NCBI GenBank assembly: GCA_011319805.1
Contig: SJRY01000249.1
Location: forward strand, 124,001 to 188,000
Length of the DNA stretch: 64,000 nucleotides
Origin: Macrocybe gigantea
Lineage: Eukaryota; Basidiomycota; Agaricomycetes; Agaricales; Callistosporiaceae
Reading direction: 5' to 3'
Part shown: positions 34,189 to 44,848 of the stretch, piece by piece
Numbering within the stretch: position 1 is the stretch's first letter
Layout: the number at the start of each line of letters is the position of its first letter
Translations under genes and position numbers: made by a program
Notes under the pieces: generated by a model
The model's database searches: none
What the model was told of the DNA's origin: nothing
The model's input: the letters and a program-made list of their open reading frames with translations, nothing else

Positions 34189-34349
34189 ACGCGCCATTCT
34201 AATCCTGTATTCTGCATCGCACAATCGTGGAGCATCGCCTGCATAAGAACCAGCTACAGCATAGATTATATACCGCCGTTCCCCTCCGACGCTCTGAGGT
34301 CGATTCATAGCGCTGACAAGTCTACCAACTCTTCCACCACCCGACTGGC

Positions 34350-34601
34350 ATGTCGTCCGCCCGGTACCAGCGCCTCGCGACGTCCGACAACGCCGAGTCT
34401 TCTTCCAGGCAGGAGCTCGAAGACGGGCGGTACCGTATTCGCAATGCGCAGGCGCAGGCGCCTGTCGTCGTTGACCCACGGTTCAACGAGCCGACGCCAT
34501 CGCCCTGGGCGCGCGCGGCGCTGCTGCTCTTCACTGCGTTTTTGTTCTGGCTGGCGTTCTCGATGAGGCACACGACGTGGCTGGCGATGTTCACAGAGTG
34601 A
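34350..34601 (+). CDS. Small single-TM tail-anchored-type protein
   Basis: A single exon of 83 residues. The N-terminus is polar (RYQRLATSDNAESSSRQELE); the C-terminus carries PTPSPWARAALLLFTAFLFW, a membrane helix close to the end, then only about 15 residues (LAFSMRHTTWLAMFTE). The membrane segment is clearly related to that of the 32746-33393 protein (PTPSPYKRAALILFTIVLFW), but the basic tail is missing. It may be tail-anchored to the ER or another organelle; function unknown. Confidence 0.7.
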   Translation: MSSARYQRLATSDNAESSSRQELEDGRYRIRNAQAQAPVVVDPRFNEPTPSPWARAALLLFTAFLFWLAFSMRHTTWLAMFTE

Positions 34602-34958
34602 GGGGGATGGGAAGGGAGGTCGTGTGTATTCTGGACTCTAGTGCGCAGTCTACGCTTTCGGGGGCTTTGACGTGCGGGGCTGACTTGGTTGGTTTATGTT
34701 TCTTCCATCGTCTTTAGGATGTGCTTTCACCATTTATTATACACTCATTATCTATGGGGCTTTTTATCCCGAACCCACATCCATTCACATGACGTTTTCT
34801 ACGGACAAGTACTCATAAACTTCCTTACGATGTCTCAATGCTTTTTCTTCGCACATGGACGAAAGAAGGACAATAAACGATGTCCGCTATGGATTCGCAC
34901 ACTTCGCTACATATTATCCAATACGAAATCTTTCCTCCGTCGGAGAACCTGCTCTGCC
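34602..34958. other. Convergent intergenic, 3' regions
   Basis: About 360 bp between two genes that end towards each other. Only 3' UTR sequence is expected; nothing else was seen. Confidence 0.5.
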
Positions 34959-35652
34959 TCAATCTCTGCAGTTGCACTGGCTGCGCGGCCTCGGATCGCA
35001 GCGTCCCGTCATCGAGGCACTCGTGAAATGGCAATGACCGCTGCCGCACTGATTGTCTTGATAGCAAGAATGTGGCGGCTGTAAGATGCAAAATAAGTAC
35101 CAGGCAACACCAGGCATCCTTTTCTTCCTCTCATGTCAGACACTCACCAATGCAGCCTTAACACGTCCAGCAGGCGAATCAGCGTCGAACCGAGATTTGA
35201 AAAGAAGGAAAAACACGTACGTTGCGGTCTCCGCCCGATCCCTGTTTCTTCTCCTTCGGCGAACTCTGGAATCTCTGGAATTGAAGCGCGATAAGTATCA
35301 AGGAATCAACTTTGGGGGAAAAAAACATGAATCGTCTACTCACAGCCACCAGTCTGCGACTTTGAGGATACTCTGACCGCCGGACGTAGTATCCGTCGTC
35401 GTACACGGTGCGCCTCACGTAAGGGCTGTCATATTCTGCGCGCCGGACGTACGGGCTGTCGTCGTACTCGGCACGCCTAGCGTACACGCTGTCGTCATAC
35501 TCCGAACGCTGAGCGTGCAGCACACACGCAGACGAGTCAGCAAAACCGTCGTTCGGATAATGAGCAGAACGACGCACATCTTCGAGATCGGCGGGCGCGG
35601 CTGCGACGAGCACGGCGAGCAGGGCGACGACGTTCAAGATGGCGAGCTTCAT
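34959..35652 (-). CDS. Secreted KEX2-type repeat peptide precursor with Cys-rich domain
   Basis: Predicted secretory precursor. Exons 35652-35344, 35274-35221, an optional 9-nt microexon 35156-35148, and 35078-34959 give about 160-163 residues; skipping the microexon keeps the frame. The signal peptide is MKLAILNVVALLAVLVAAAP. Residues about 27-101 hold units bounded by Arg-Arg: SEYDDSVYARR, AEYDDSPYVRR, AEYDSPYVRR, TVYDDGYYVRR, SEYPQSRR. Each full unit has two or three Tyr plus Asp, and ends at a dibasic site suited to a Kex2-type protease. After a basic linker (SSPKEKKQGSGGDRN) the last exon encodes a six-Cys module, CYQDNQCGSGHCHF through CDPRPRSQCNC, likely disulfide-bonded. Known fungal KEX2-repeat precursors yield peptides, some cyclised at Tyr. 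No tailoring enzyme of the UstYa type lies beside it. Function is inference. Confidence 0.75.
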
Positions 35653-35795
35653 TGTTGTTCAAGGGGACGAATGCGCGATGCGATGCAGAGGATTGTTGAT
35701 GTTCAAACGACCAGCGTTTGATTTTTTTTTTTTGTTTTCTTTGCGAGGAGGTAGGAGAAAGAAGCCTGAGGAGCTGGTTGCTCAAACTTGGTGAC

Positions 35796-35802
35796 ATTTA
35801 TA
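35796..35802 (-). promoter_or_regulatory. TATA-like box of the repeat peptide precursor
   Basis: The minus strand reads TATAAAT about 145 bp upstream of the ATG at 35652. Confidence 0.45.
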
Positions 35803-36711
35803 CTTCTCGACAACCTGACGCAGAAGCTTTTTGGAGTGCACACCTGAAACGCAGAAACTTTTGGGTGACGCTCGTCGTCTTCATTTCCGAAGCGATCAAA
35901 CATGTGGCTGGACGCGGAAATGAGAGAGTCAATCAGGGCCGATGTGGCGTTGCTAAAAAGTGTTTCGTGACGTTCGTTGACGGTCAGAGACTGTAGAAAG
36001 CGGACTCGAATGGCTCGACGCGTTGCGAGCGCTTGAGACCTTCCCTGAACGCGATCTTCAGGACAGACACGTCGTCTTTCGTCGACTCGGCATCAGCTCC
36101 TCCGTCAGTCGAGCACGCAGGCGCTTCGGCGAACGCGCGTCGTCATCCTCACATCTGGACATCGCAGCAAAGGGGCTCATCTCCATATATGTATACCATA
36201 TGGTTCAGCCTGCGTCTCGACACTGAACACACTTCGCACATCGACATGCTCTTGGCTACTGCGTATCACTGTCGTCGCGTGTTCCCTGAGCAGATGGCTG
36301 TGTGCAGGATAATATATACCCGATGATGGCGAATGATATTCGCGTTGCTGATGGCATTCTCTCGGATGAGTCGGCTCGGGAAAGACGCGTTCTGGGCACG
36401 GTTCGGTGGCTTATGCAGCTCGCGCTCGTGAAAGCCTACCGCGAACGTTCCAAAGCCGTGCCCAACTGCCAGCAGATCTCACTTCAAAGAACGAACGGTC
36501 AAAATAGGGGCACCTATATTTGAAAGGGAAACCGCGATAAACTACAATTACGACTATTATTGTGAGATACCAGAATGATGAAATGGTACGATTGTAAGTG
36601 CAAGTACTGAAAGTGCTTGTCACTGTCTCTTTCCATGCCTTTCTGCATGGTACAAGACGTGTCGAGTAGGAAAGCATGATAGCGATGCGAAACGAAAAAT
36701 GAAACATATGC
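35803..36711. other. Intergenic, no gene recognised
   Basis: About 0.9 kb between the precursor gene promoter and the kinase 3' region. Only short, composition-poor ORFs were seen. Confidence 0.5.
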
Positions 36712-36790
36712 GTACGGAGTGGGAGAAAGGAAAACCAAAAACAAAGCAAGTGTACGGAGAGGAAGAAAGGAAAACCAAAACAAAGCAAGT
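36712..36790. repeat. Two-copy 40-bp tandem duplication
   Basis: Two adjacent units of 40 and 39 bp start GTACGGAG and share GAAAGGAAAACCAAA, then ACAAAGCAAGT, with three small differences. They lie in the 3' region of the kinase gene and do not appear to be coding. Confidence 0.8.
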
Positions 36791-36875
36791 ACGGAAATAA
36801 TCCCCATAGCTAGAGCCCATTGGCTCATTCAAGCTAACGCCCGCTTGCGAGCATTGTACTTCGTCAGAGCAACGT

Positions 36876-38937
36876 TCAGTTTCTTTTGGGCCCAAGCTTG
36901 AACTTGGGCCGATGACGGCTGTTATCCAGCTCGGCATTGCGTACGGCCGGGACGAGCGCCGGACGTTCAGGGAGGTTGGACACCGACATGGTCTCGGTGC
37001 TGAGTTGCATCTGCGACTCGGAAGGAGTCTGGACGGCATGGTCCACGTGAGACGGCTGGGAAGCCTCTTCGGTGCGGGCAGCGTTTTCATTTGAGGGGTC
37101 GGTTGACGGGCCGCGTCGGGGGCGAGCGGATAACGGCCCGCGGCGAGGAGTTGAAAGTTGCGCCACACGGGGATCAACTCGACTTCGTGTTCGAAATAGT
37201 AGTGCTCTGGGCTATCCTCCTCGTCGTCTGTCATGTCGAATGCAGGGTGGTTCTTGTCCGCGAGGCGCATCATGAAACGCTGAGGCAGGTATGTGAACTC
37301 AGATTGCGGGTCGGGGTTCTGCTGATTGAAGGCGTCGCCAGGGTAATCCGGCTGACCAGCTTGGTGCACACGATGTGCCCCGTTCCTCCGTTCACGGCTG
37401 GAACCCAGGGAGCAGGAATCTTACGTTCTGCGACATCTTTCCAATCACTAATGACGGCGATTTGAGATGGCGGCGAAACGGACAGACAAATCACGAGGCA
37501 CGTACATTTTCTCAAAATAGGGGTGCGACATCATAAGGACGCTGAATCGTTCGTGGGGTTCCTTTCTCAACATCTTCGATGAGACGTTCGTCATGAGTGC
37601 CTGCGGAGTGAACGGAAGAGGGTAACAAAACTCACGGCAGATAAGAAGCTCTTTGCGTCATCAGAAACGTCGTCTGTAGGTTCGAAGGTCAAAGGGTCGT
37701 TAATGATTTGCTGGACCAATTCGCTTTCGTTCTTCGAGTACCAAGGAGGCTATGAGAACTAGGATGAGACCTATGTTATATGTCAGAGAATATCACTTAC
37801 CCTTCCCGTCAACATGATGTATAGCAAGACAGCCGCTGCCCAAAAGTCGATGGAGAAGCTGTAATACTGTCCTTGCCACATTTCGGGCGCCATGTAGATA
37901 TTGGTGCCACACATATTTCTCGACACGAACGTGAGCTCGGAAGGGTCGCGTAGAGGGGTGCCGTCCGCGACGTCTTCATCCGACGACCAGGGATAATAGG
38001 GTTGGAACACGCGCTCGCGGAACGTAGGAATGCGGTTAAAGTTCTTGGAGAGGCCAAAGTCGCCGATGACGATGTGACCGTCGCGATCGATCATGACGTT
38101 GGCGCCTTTGACGTCGCGGTGAACGATCCCCAAGGAATGTAGGTGCTTAAGGCCAGTGATCTAGAAGTTCACGCGTGAGAAGCAGACTCGCGAAATAAAA
38201 CAAGAGCTTACCAGTTCGGCTATGTAGAATTTAGCCCTCGCAGGGGCGATGACGCCACATCTCTCCACCTCCGAGTCCAGGTCAGTGTAGTACAATGGCT
38301 GGGGACGATAGACTCTAGCGTCAGCGTTGTCCATCTCAGTCCGGTTCAGTGCCACCTACCATTAACATGTAGAAATTCTCGGTATCCGTCCAGCTGGCCT
38401 CAAGTTGCGTGAACCATTGTTCACCCCGAAGTGTGCGCAAAATGGACTGCTCCCTCATCAGCTCATGGATCGCGACTTCGTCCTTGTTGTAGCGAGGCAT
38501 GACTTTCAACGCCATCTTCTGCTTCGTCATCTTGTCCTTCACAACATACACGCGGCCTGTGGAACCCCTTCCAATCAAGGTCTTGACCGCAAAGTCGCAC
38601 AGCGTGCCTTGTTTCGGCAAGAAGAGGGTTGTAGTCGATGAGATACTTGATACAACTGGAGAGCCAGTGGAGGACGTAGGGGTCGATTGGCCAGACCCTG
38701 CGAGAGTCTTGACGCTGCTGTTTGTCTAGGTAGAGGAAAAGACCTTGTCAGCATCTCCCTGTCAAGCAAAACCATTCGCAACCTACCGTGCCACTGTTAG
38801 ACGATGCGACCATTCCATCATTGACCTAAAGAAAAAGTCAGCTACGGGTTGCTGCCAACCAGTGATCGACATACATGCTGCTGAGTAGAGGCCGACTTGT
38901 CCTTGTTCTTTCCCTGGCGCAGGATAAATCGTTTCAT
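36876..38937 (-). CDS. AGC-type serine/threonine protein kinase
   Basis: The N-terminus MKRFILRQGKNKDKS and a Ser/Thr-rich linker lead into the kinase domain. Subdomain motifs are GRGSTGRVYVVKD (Gly loop), MALKVM (ATP Lys), IVHRDVKGANVMI (catalytic loop), IGDFGLSK (DFG), and NIYMAPEMW after an activation segment enlarged by about 35 acidic residues. TGRPPWYSKNE and KEPHERF follow as in AGC kinases. The C-tail (KIPAPWVPAVNG, FMMRLADKNHPAFDM) is less clear: one frame is read to about 37175, then an intron is inferred into a second frame ending at 36876. Kinase identity is firm; the subfamily and exact C-terminus are not. Confidence 0.82.
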
Positions 38938-39649
38938 TGATAGCGTTTGAGAAGACGTGTTAGCCTCCTACAAACAGAACGACGCATTAGTCTACACAAT
39001 GCGCGATGGTAAGGTGAATGAAAGGCGGGTCACTTGCCTTTTTGTTCAGTCTAAAGTGATTGAGAGAAACTGTGGATATTTTCAAGAAAACCATCTCGAC
39101 AATGGCAGTATGTGGCAGTATATGAGCGAACGAGAGAGATATCGTGAGGAAAGAGGCAACAATAACCGGGCGCCTTTTATGCAGCAGAGAAGCGGAGTTG
39201 ATCTGTGGCCACTTTTCAGTCTGAAACGTAATGCACCAGTGGACCACAGTTGACCCAAGGCCACATCAGGAAAGGAACTCCGCCCGGTCTAAGAGTTGCT
39301 CTGCGAAGCCACGTTTGCAAGTCTGGGCCACTCATTGCATGCGGACACTGGCCAAATCACCACGATGAACAATGGGCGCCATTGTTTGTCGACTGATTCC
39401 GTGACCGCCATTTACGAGACAATCTCTCCTGGGCCACTGGTGTCGCGTTTTACACAATGATCACGTGGAAGACTTTGTCCTGCACGTGTAGAATTAACTT
39501 CGTCTCCTCAGCAAAGGAACGCGAATACGGTGTGGGGTGGTAGCAGTCCAGGAGGCTCTCCTGGCCTAAGCGGAGTTTCAAGGCAAAGAGACAAAGGAAG
39601 CCTGTACCTGAACGAACATTGCGACACCAAACGCCACCAAAAACTTCCA
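38938..39649. other. Intergenic, promoter of the kinase and 3' end of the phosphoesterase
   Basis: About 0.7 kb with no coding segment. A TATA-like CATAAAAGG on the minus strand near 39174-39182 may serve the kinase gene. Confidence 0.4.
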
Positions 39650-41391
39650 TCACACATATTTCTTATTCAAAGTAATTTCCGCCCTTGTCTCGCCTTCCTC
39701 AAGCCGGATCCAAGTCTTGATATCATCGTGCGGATTCGCAGACTTGAAGACGAAGTTGCGCACGCCGTGTCCCCAAGTGGGGCTATCATAGCCGCCATAT
39801 CTGTGATAGGCCCTATGAGAGAATGTTTGCAGGTAAATCGCAGGAATCGCTCACCCGGAGTGTTTATTGAAGCAGAAAACGATATCTTTCTTGGTATCCC
39901 GAGCACACCACTCATTACCGTGGTCTTCCGTGCAAGAGTCAGTTATTTTGATGAACCGACGATAGTGCCACCCAGTCTCACCGTGACCAGACACAACAGC
40001 ATGCAGATTCTTGATATTATTGTTCAATGCGTTCCAGAATGGTGCATCATTACCGAGCGTTGCGGGGTCTCCTGAAGCTTGGCTGGAGCCTTGACCGAGT
40101 TCGTCGTCTAGACAAAAAAAATCTTATCCGTCCAAAGAACGAAGGCGGAGAGTGTCCTCCTCCATACCGTTCAAACCAGGATGAGTAGAGTTGTCCAAGT
40201 GAGTCTGGATATTCTGGGCGATATGGCTATACAAAAAATGAGTTAAACGCCTTTTGTGCGCAGAGAGGCGTCGATTCACGGAGGTATATGGACGAATGCG
40301 AGAGCACCACGTTTATTTGAAGGTCCCCACACGGCTTTCATAACATCCGTCTCCGACTTGATCCAGTCGACGACTGTGCTGTCGACCCAGTCGGGGATCG
40401 CTTCCTTCTTTGTGTCGGTACCACCTATGCATCCACGAGTCAGAGTCGGAGTACAGATGATGAGCGATTATGGCTAACCTCTAGAATCAAAGAACCACAA
40501 GATCAAGGCAGGGCTCGTATCTGCATGGCGAGTATCTCAAGATGGATCTTCATCCGAGACGTCTATTCTTACCACGCGCTGATTCATAGATCTATGAATT
40601 TGCGTAAGACCCATGAACTACACTTCATTGAAGTGAGGACCTACCGGAACCCAGTAGTTCCCAGGTCCGCCGACGCCACCAACACCCGGCGGGGCCATGC
40701 GAGTGTAGCTCAATGGAGCAACCTTCTGCTCACGCAGAATTTCGTCGACATGGGTGATGTTGACCTGGTTATCGTGGTTCTTTCGCGAGGCTGTCAGATG
40801 GATCGCAGCTCTGAAGAGGAAAACGCACACCATGGGTGGTCGAGAATGGAATTTTAGCTTCATTGAGAGGAAGGACGATCTGGTCGATTAAGGTGGTAGA
40901 ATTCTCCTTGAAAGTATCTGGAATAAGGTCAACTGTCTGACACCCCAGCCCGTCGGTGTCAAAACATACTTTCACCAGTGATCAGATCACCGTTGATGAC
41001 ACTAAATGATTCGCGTTAACGCCCGACGTCGTATAGAAACCGATGAAAGTGCGACTTGCACGTAATCAGGCTTCTCGTCCTTTAGAATTCGCCTCATGAC
41101 GCGTGTGCTGTTACGATCCTGTTCAGGGCCCCACCAGTCCCATGGGTTTTCACCAAAGTGCAAGTCAGAGAACACGGTGAGCTTGAAGACGCCATCAGAT
41201 CCAAACGTCAGACGCGGTTTGCCGGGGTAAGGATCGAGCCCCGCCTTCCCTCTGAGGGCGACTTCTGCAACAACGGTTATTTGCCACATCGATCCAAGCG
41301 TGTTTTAGATCATAAACGTACGGAATGGAATCGCTTGCACCTCAAGGTGCAATAAAGCGCTAAGGACAGCGAACCAGACAGCGTCCTTCAT
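39650..41391 (-). CDS. Secreted calcineurin-like metallophosphoesterase
   Basis: Two-metal phosphoesterase with a signal peptide (MKDAVWFAVLSALLHLEVQA), so probably secreted or vacuolar. Metal-binding motifs appear in order over several small exons: FSDLHFG (D-x-H), INGDLITG (GD), GNHDN (GNHD), FVHIPPH, and VSGHGHGNEWC (GH-x-H). PPGVGGVGGPGNYW and LILWFFDSRGG fit the Dcr2/purple-acid-phosphatase-like branch. The last exon ends WIRLEEGETRAEITLNKKYV at 39650. The physiological substrate is unknown. No frame break was found, though the junctions around 40.5-41.0 kb were read by motif only. Confidence 0.85.
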
Positions 41392-42070
41392 CTTGGATGG
41401 GACCTTGTAGGACGAAGGAAAGCAAGTCCTGAATGGTCGAATGTATATGAAGATCAGGAAAAGTCGCACGTGCGACTCGGTCAGCCATGTTGATGCCACA
41501 GTTGGTCGGTATTTCTGGACTCTTTATGCGACAGATCCCGTAACCAGTTAAATAGTATGCAAAGAGGCCGAAATGCCGCTATGTCGTGGATCATAATGCG
41601 AGTGGTAAGCACCAAAGAGTGTAGGTGTGTCATTGGAAGAAATGACCAACGATAGATGTTTACCGCCAACGAACGGTAAAGGTTGTTTGTCAACGTCGGC
41701 TTCTGCAAATTCACATCTTCCCCTCATCCGTCCAAGTACAGCGAGTCCGACCTAGTTGGGCAAAGTGTATGAGTCGTTCTCTACCTTATGTCGGGTGCAT
41801 TGCTGGATCTTGTCCTCCAGCTTTGTCCTCCAGCATTTATACGCAATGATAAGTCGCCATCTAGGCTCGTGCATTGTAGTCCCAAGCTTCTACTTTTCCA
41901 TGAGTCACATTACTGATGATAGATGCATATATTATTGTCCAATGGCAATGATCGACATTGTCTGCGGTTTCGGACTCCCGCTGAGTTCGTGTATATGTAT
42001 TGGATGAAGTAAGAAAGCGAAATGAATGTCATAAGTTGGAATTATGTCTCTGTAACGAAAGCTAAACACT
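41392..42070. other. Intergenic
   Basis: About 0.68 kb between the phosphoesterase start and the 3' end of the first P450. No coding or repeat signal was recognised. Confidence 0.5.
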
Positions 42071-44285
42071 TCAGGACCATGATTCGTTCTCAGTTGCTCT
42101 GATTAACGCCTCAGCGTCTTTTGATCGTGGTTTGATCGAGTACTGGAAGGGCTTCGGCATACTCAAGAAGGCGTCAGCGACTCATCGGGATATGGCCTCC
42201 ATGAAGAGCCACCTACCAGACTAAAGCTGAAATATAGTCTTCTTTTGGCTCAATCACGTTCCCATTCTCGTCCACCGCCTTGGAGATGTCAAACGATGCG
42301 ATAATTGATGCTACAGCTATCCAGACGGCGGAGAATGCCATGTAACGCCCTGGGCAGACTCTAGTCATCAAGTCAGTAGCCAAACTCGAGAACCACTAGT
42401 TGCGAAGAAAATACCGTCTTCCGAAGCCAAACACGGCATGTGCGGGATCCTTGACTGAGCGGTCCAATTTTCCATCTTTCATGAAGCGTTCAGGGTTGAA
42501 TTTAAAGGGTTCGGGATAAACGTCCTCATTATGAAGCATGGCCCTAATCGAGTCGAGTAGGTGAATGCATGGGAACATGAAGGCCTGGTTGCTTACCAGG
42601 CGTTGGGGACGACAATCGTTCCTTTTGGCAGACGATAACCCTTGTATTCATCGTCCTCCGTCAGAAGGTGAGGAATCGCTAATTTTGCAGTGATCCATCA
42701 TTGTTAAAGTGGAGCGTCACGACATGAGCATACCAATCGGGACAACATCCCTCCATCGGAGGGTCTCCTTCACTATGGCAGTGATGTACGGCAGCGAATC
42801 CTGATCTTCGAGAGTAGGCAGACGATCTGTCCCAATGACGCGATCAATCTCTTCATGTGCTGTCTTCAAGACATCGGGGTTGATGATCAAACCCAGGACG
42901 CAAGAGGCTGTGGCCGATACGGTCTAGCGATGGCGTGAATAGTCATTCCTGGAACCGGAAAAGCTAGCATACCGTATCCGTCCCGGCTGGGTCAAGATGT
43001 TCCCTGCCTCAGTTGACGTATCTGATAAGCGAGAACAACTCACCCGCATACATAGTTCCCGCCGTCGACATAATATCACTCTCCTGGAAGGCGAAATCAT
43101 CCCCCGAGTCATCCAATCTCTCCAAACTGTACGACGTGAACGATGGTATGAAGTCACCCCCCGCCTATTCAAATCGAGAGTTAGAACGTTCCGAACGATC
43201 GCCATCTCGAACATTAGAGATGCACCATCGCCCGTTTTGCCGTTTCATATGGCATGTTGACCATAGTCATGGCCAGCTTTCGCCACTCCCTAGCTTTCCG
43301 CTTAAAACCAGCCCATGGCATCCATTCCGGAACATATTTCAGAGCCGGAATGGTATCCACCAAGAACGCGCCCGGAACCCCTGCGGCTACTAGAGGATGG
43401 ACGCCGCGCTCGGCCGTTTGGATGTACGGATCATCCTTAGGTAGGACTTTGATGCCGTAGGCTATCGACATAATCGTTTGACCGGCCATGCTAACGTTTT
43501 GAAATGAATGTCAGACAGTTGCCGAGAAGTCCGTACTATGTTTGCTCACTGCCGAAGATGATCCATCAGGTTGTGCGGCTCCACGAGAAGCCGACGGATG
43601 ACCTCGTGTGCTGCCTCCGTGATGTGAGGGTCAAAGCGCTTCGCCGCAGTAGGGTGGAATGATTGGTGCATTAAACGGCGACGTGCACGCCTATGTATTT
43701 TCGACTGAAGTTAGACATAAATTTCCAGTGCGCACGCCGGCTCACCATCTCTCGCCTATTCTATAGATCAGAACGGCGGTTGACGATAACGCAGGAATGA
43801 AATCTACCGTATCGCATAAAACCAAAGTTGAAATCCCAGCCCATCAACTCGTTGATCATCGGCATGCGAGCTCTGAAAGCAAGAGCTATTAAAAGATGTT
43901 TTCCAGTCTCCAAATGCATACCTATCAGAGTACATCGATGATCGCCTCTCCAAAAGTTCCAAAACAGCCTCAGCAGTATCCAACACCACCATAGATGTGC
44001 CTGCAACATCCAAATGGATGATATCCGAGTCTACACAGCAGCGCGCTCCAGCGTTAATGAAAAATCGGCAGAAGTAGATGACATACCAAACTCCTTGCAC
44101 CACTCGTGATATTGCACCCACTCTGGACTGGAAGGCATGTCGAGCAGATTTCCGACCAACAGTTTCTTCTTCGGACCTGGCGGAAGAGGAAGATCGGCAT
44201 AGACGGACCTTTCCTTGCGTCGAAGATACAGGTAAAGCAGAAGGCCGAAAGACCCTAAGCTAGCGTACAAGTCGAGCTTGCCCAT
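42071..44285 (-). CDS. Cytochrome P450 (tandem copy 1)
   Basis: Membrane-anchored fungal P450 monooxygenase. The start MGKLDLYASLGSFGLLLYLY is the ER anchor, followed by the hinge LPLPPGPKK. The I-helix motif AGTDTTVSATASC is spread over two exons. The K-helix E-x-x-R is KETLRW, followed by FNPERF. The heme loop FGFGRR|VCPGRYMAF is split by an intron just before the Cys region. The last exon (after a GTAGGT donor at 42214) gives PFQYSIKPRSKDAEALIRA and ends at 42071, so the stop seen after SALVW lies within an intron. The gene lies head to tail with a paralogue. No cluster backbone enzyme lies nearby, so the substrate is unknown. Confidence 0.88.
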
Positions 44286-44848
44286 GACTCGCCAGCTGAG
44301 GGTATACGATTTTGTGGAACATATGCATCCGTTTATATGTTGATTGCAGCATTCGGCACGAACCGCTTGTCGAATTCTGGAAGAAGTCAGGGTCGTCGAC
44401 GGGGAACTGACTTCTTTCAAGGGTCACGAGAGGATTGCGCTAAGCTAATCTTGGTCAAGCTGTCGATCGCCATGGTTCAGGCGCTTTCAGGCGTCACAGA
44501 TCTGAGCATGGCAATCCGTGAGTCCAATCTCCGAAGATAGAGTGACCAATCACATTACCCATCACAGCGATGGCGAAGGACGTGGAATTGGGTCTCTTGG
44601 ACTGCAGCTCTAACATTCACACGGCAAAGCACCATCATGCGAGCCTAGTGACGGCTTATGAGCCCTGTAGGGATGTGCAACCAGTAAATAGTTGGAGTTC
44701 TGAAAAACACAGTAAGTCAGAAGACCCTGTATCTAATGAAACAGGCAATTGATTCGGATACAATAAACCTAACGAACATAGGAGGTGGGCGTTCTCACAA
44801 ACATAAGCTCCTTATCGCATACTCTTTGCGCCAGATGACTGCTTTCTC
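44286..44848. other. Spacer between the two P450 genes
   Basis: About 0.56 kb holding the promoter of P450 copy 1 and the 3' end of copy 2. No other feature was seen. Confidence 0.5.

Noticed and set aside
33560..34244. ORFs overlapping the tRNA genes on both strands
   Set aside because: They are translations through the tRNA genes and appear twice because the tRNAs are an inverted repeat.
42213..42215. TAG after SALVW taken as the stop of P450 copy 1
   Set aside because: A GTAGGT donor at this point and a downstream exon encoding SIKPRSKDAEALIRA, matched by the paralogue, show that it lies in an intron.
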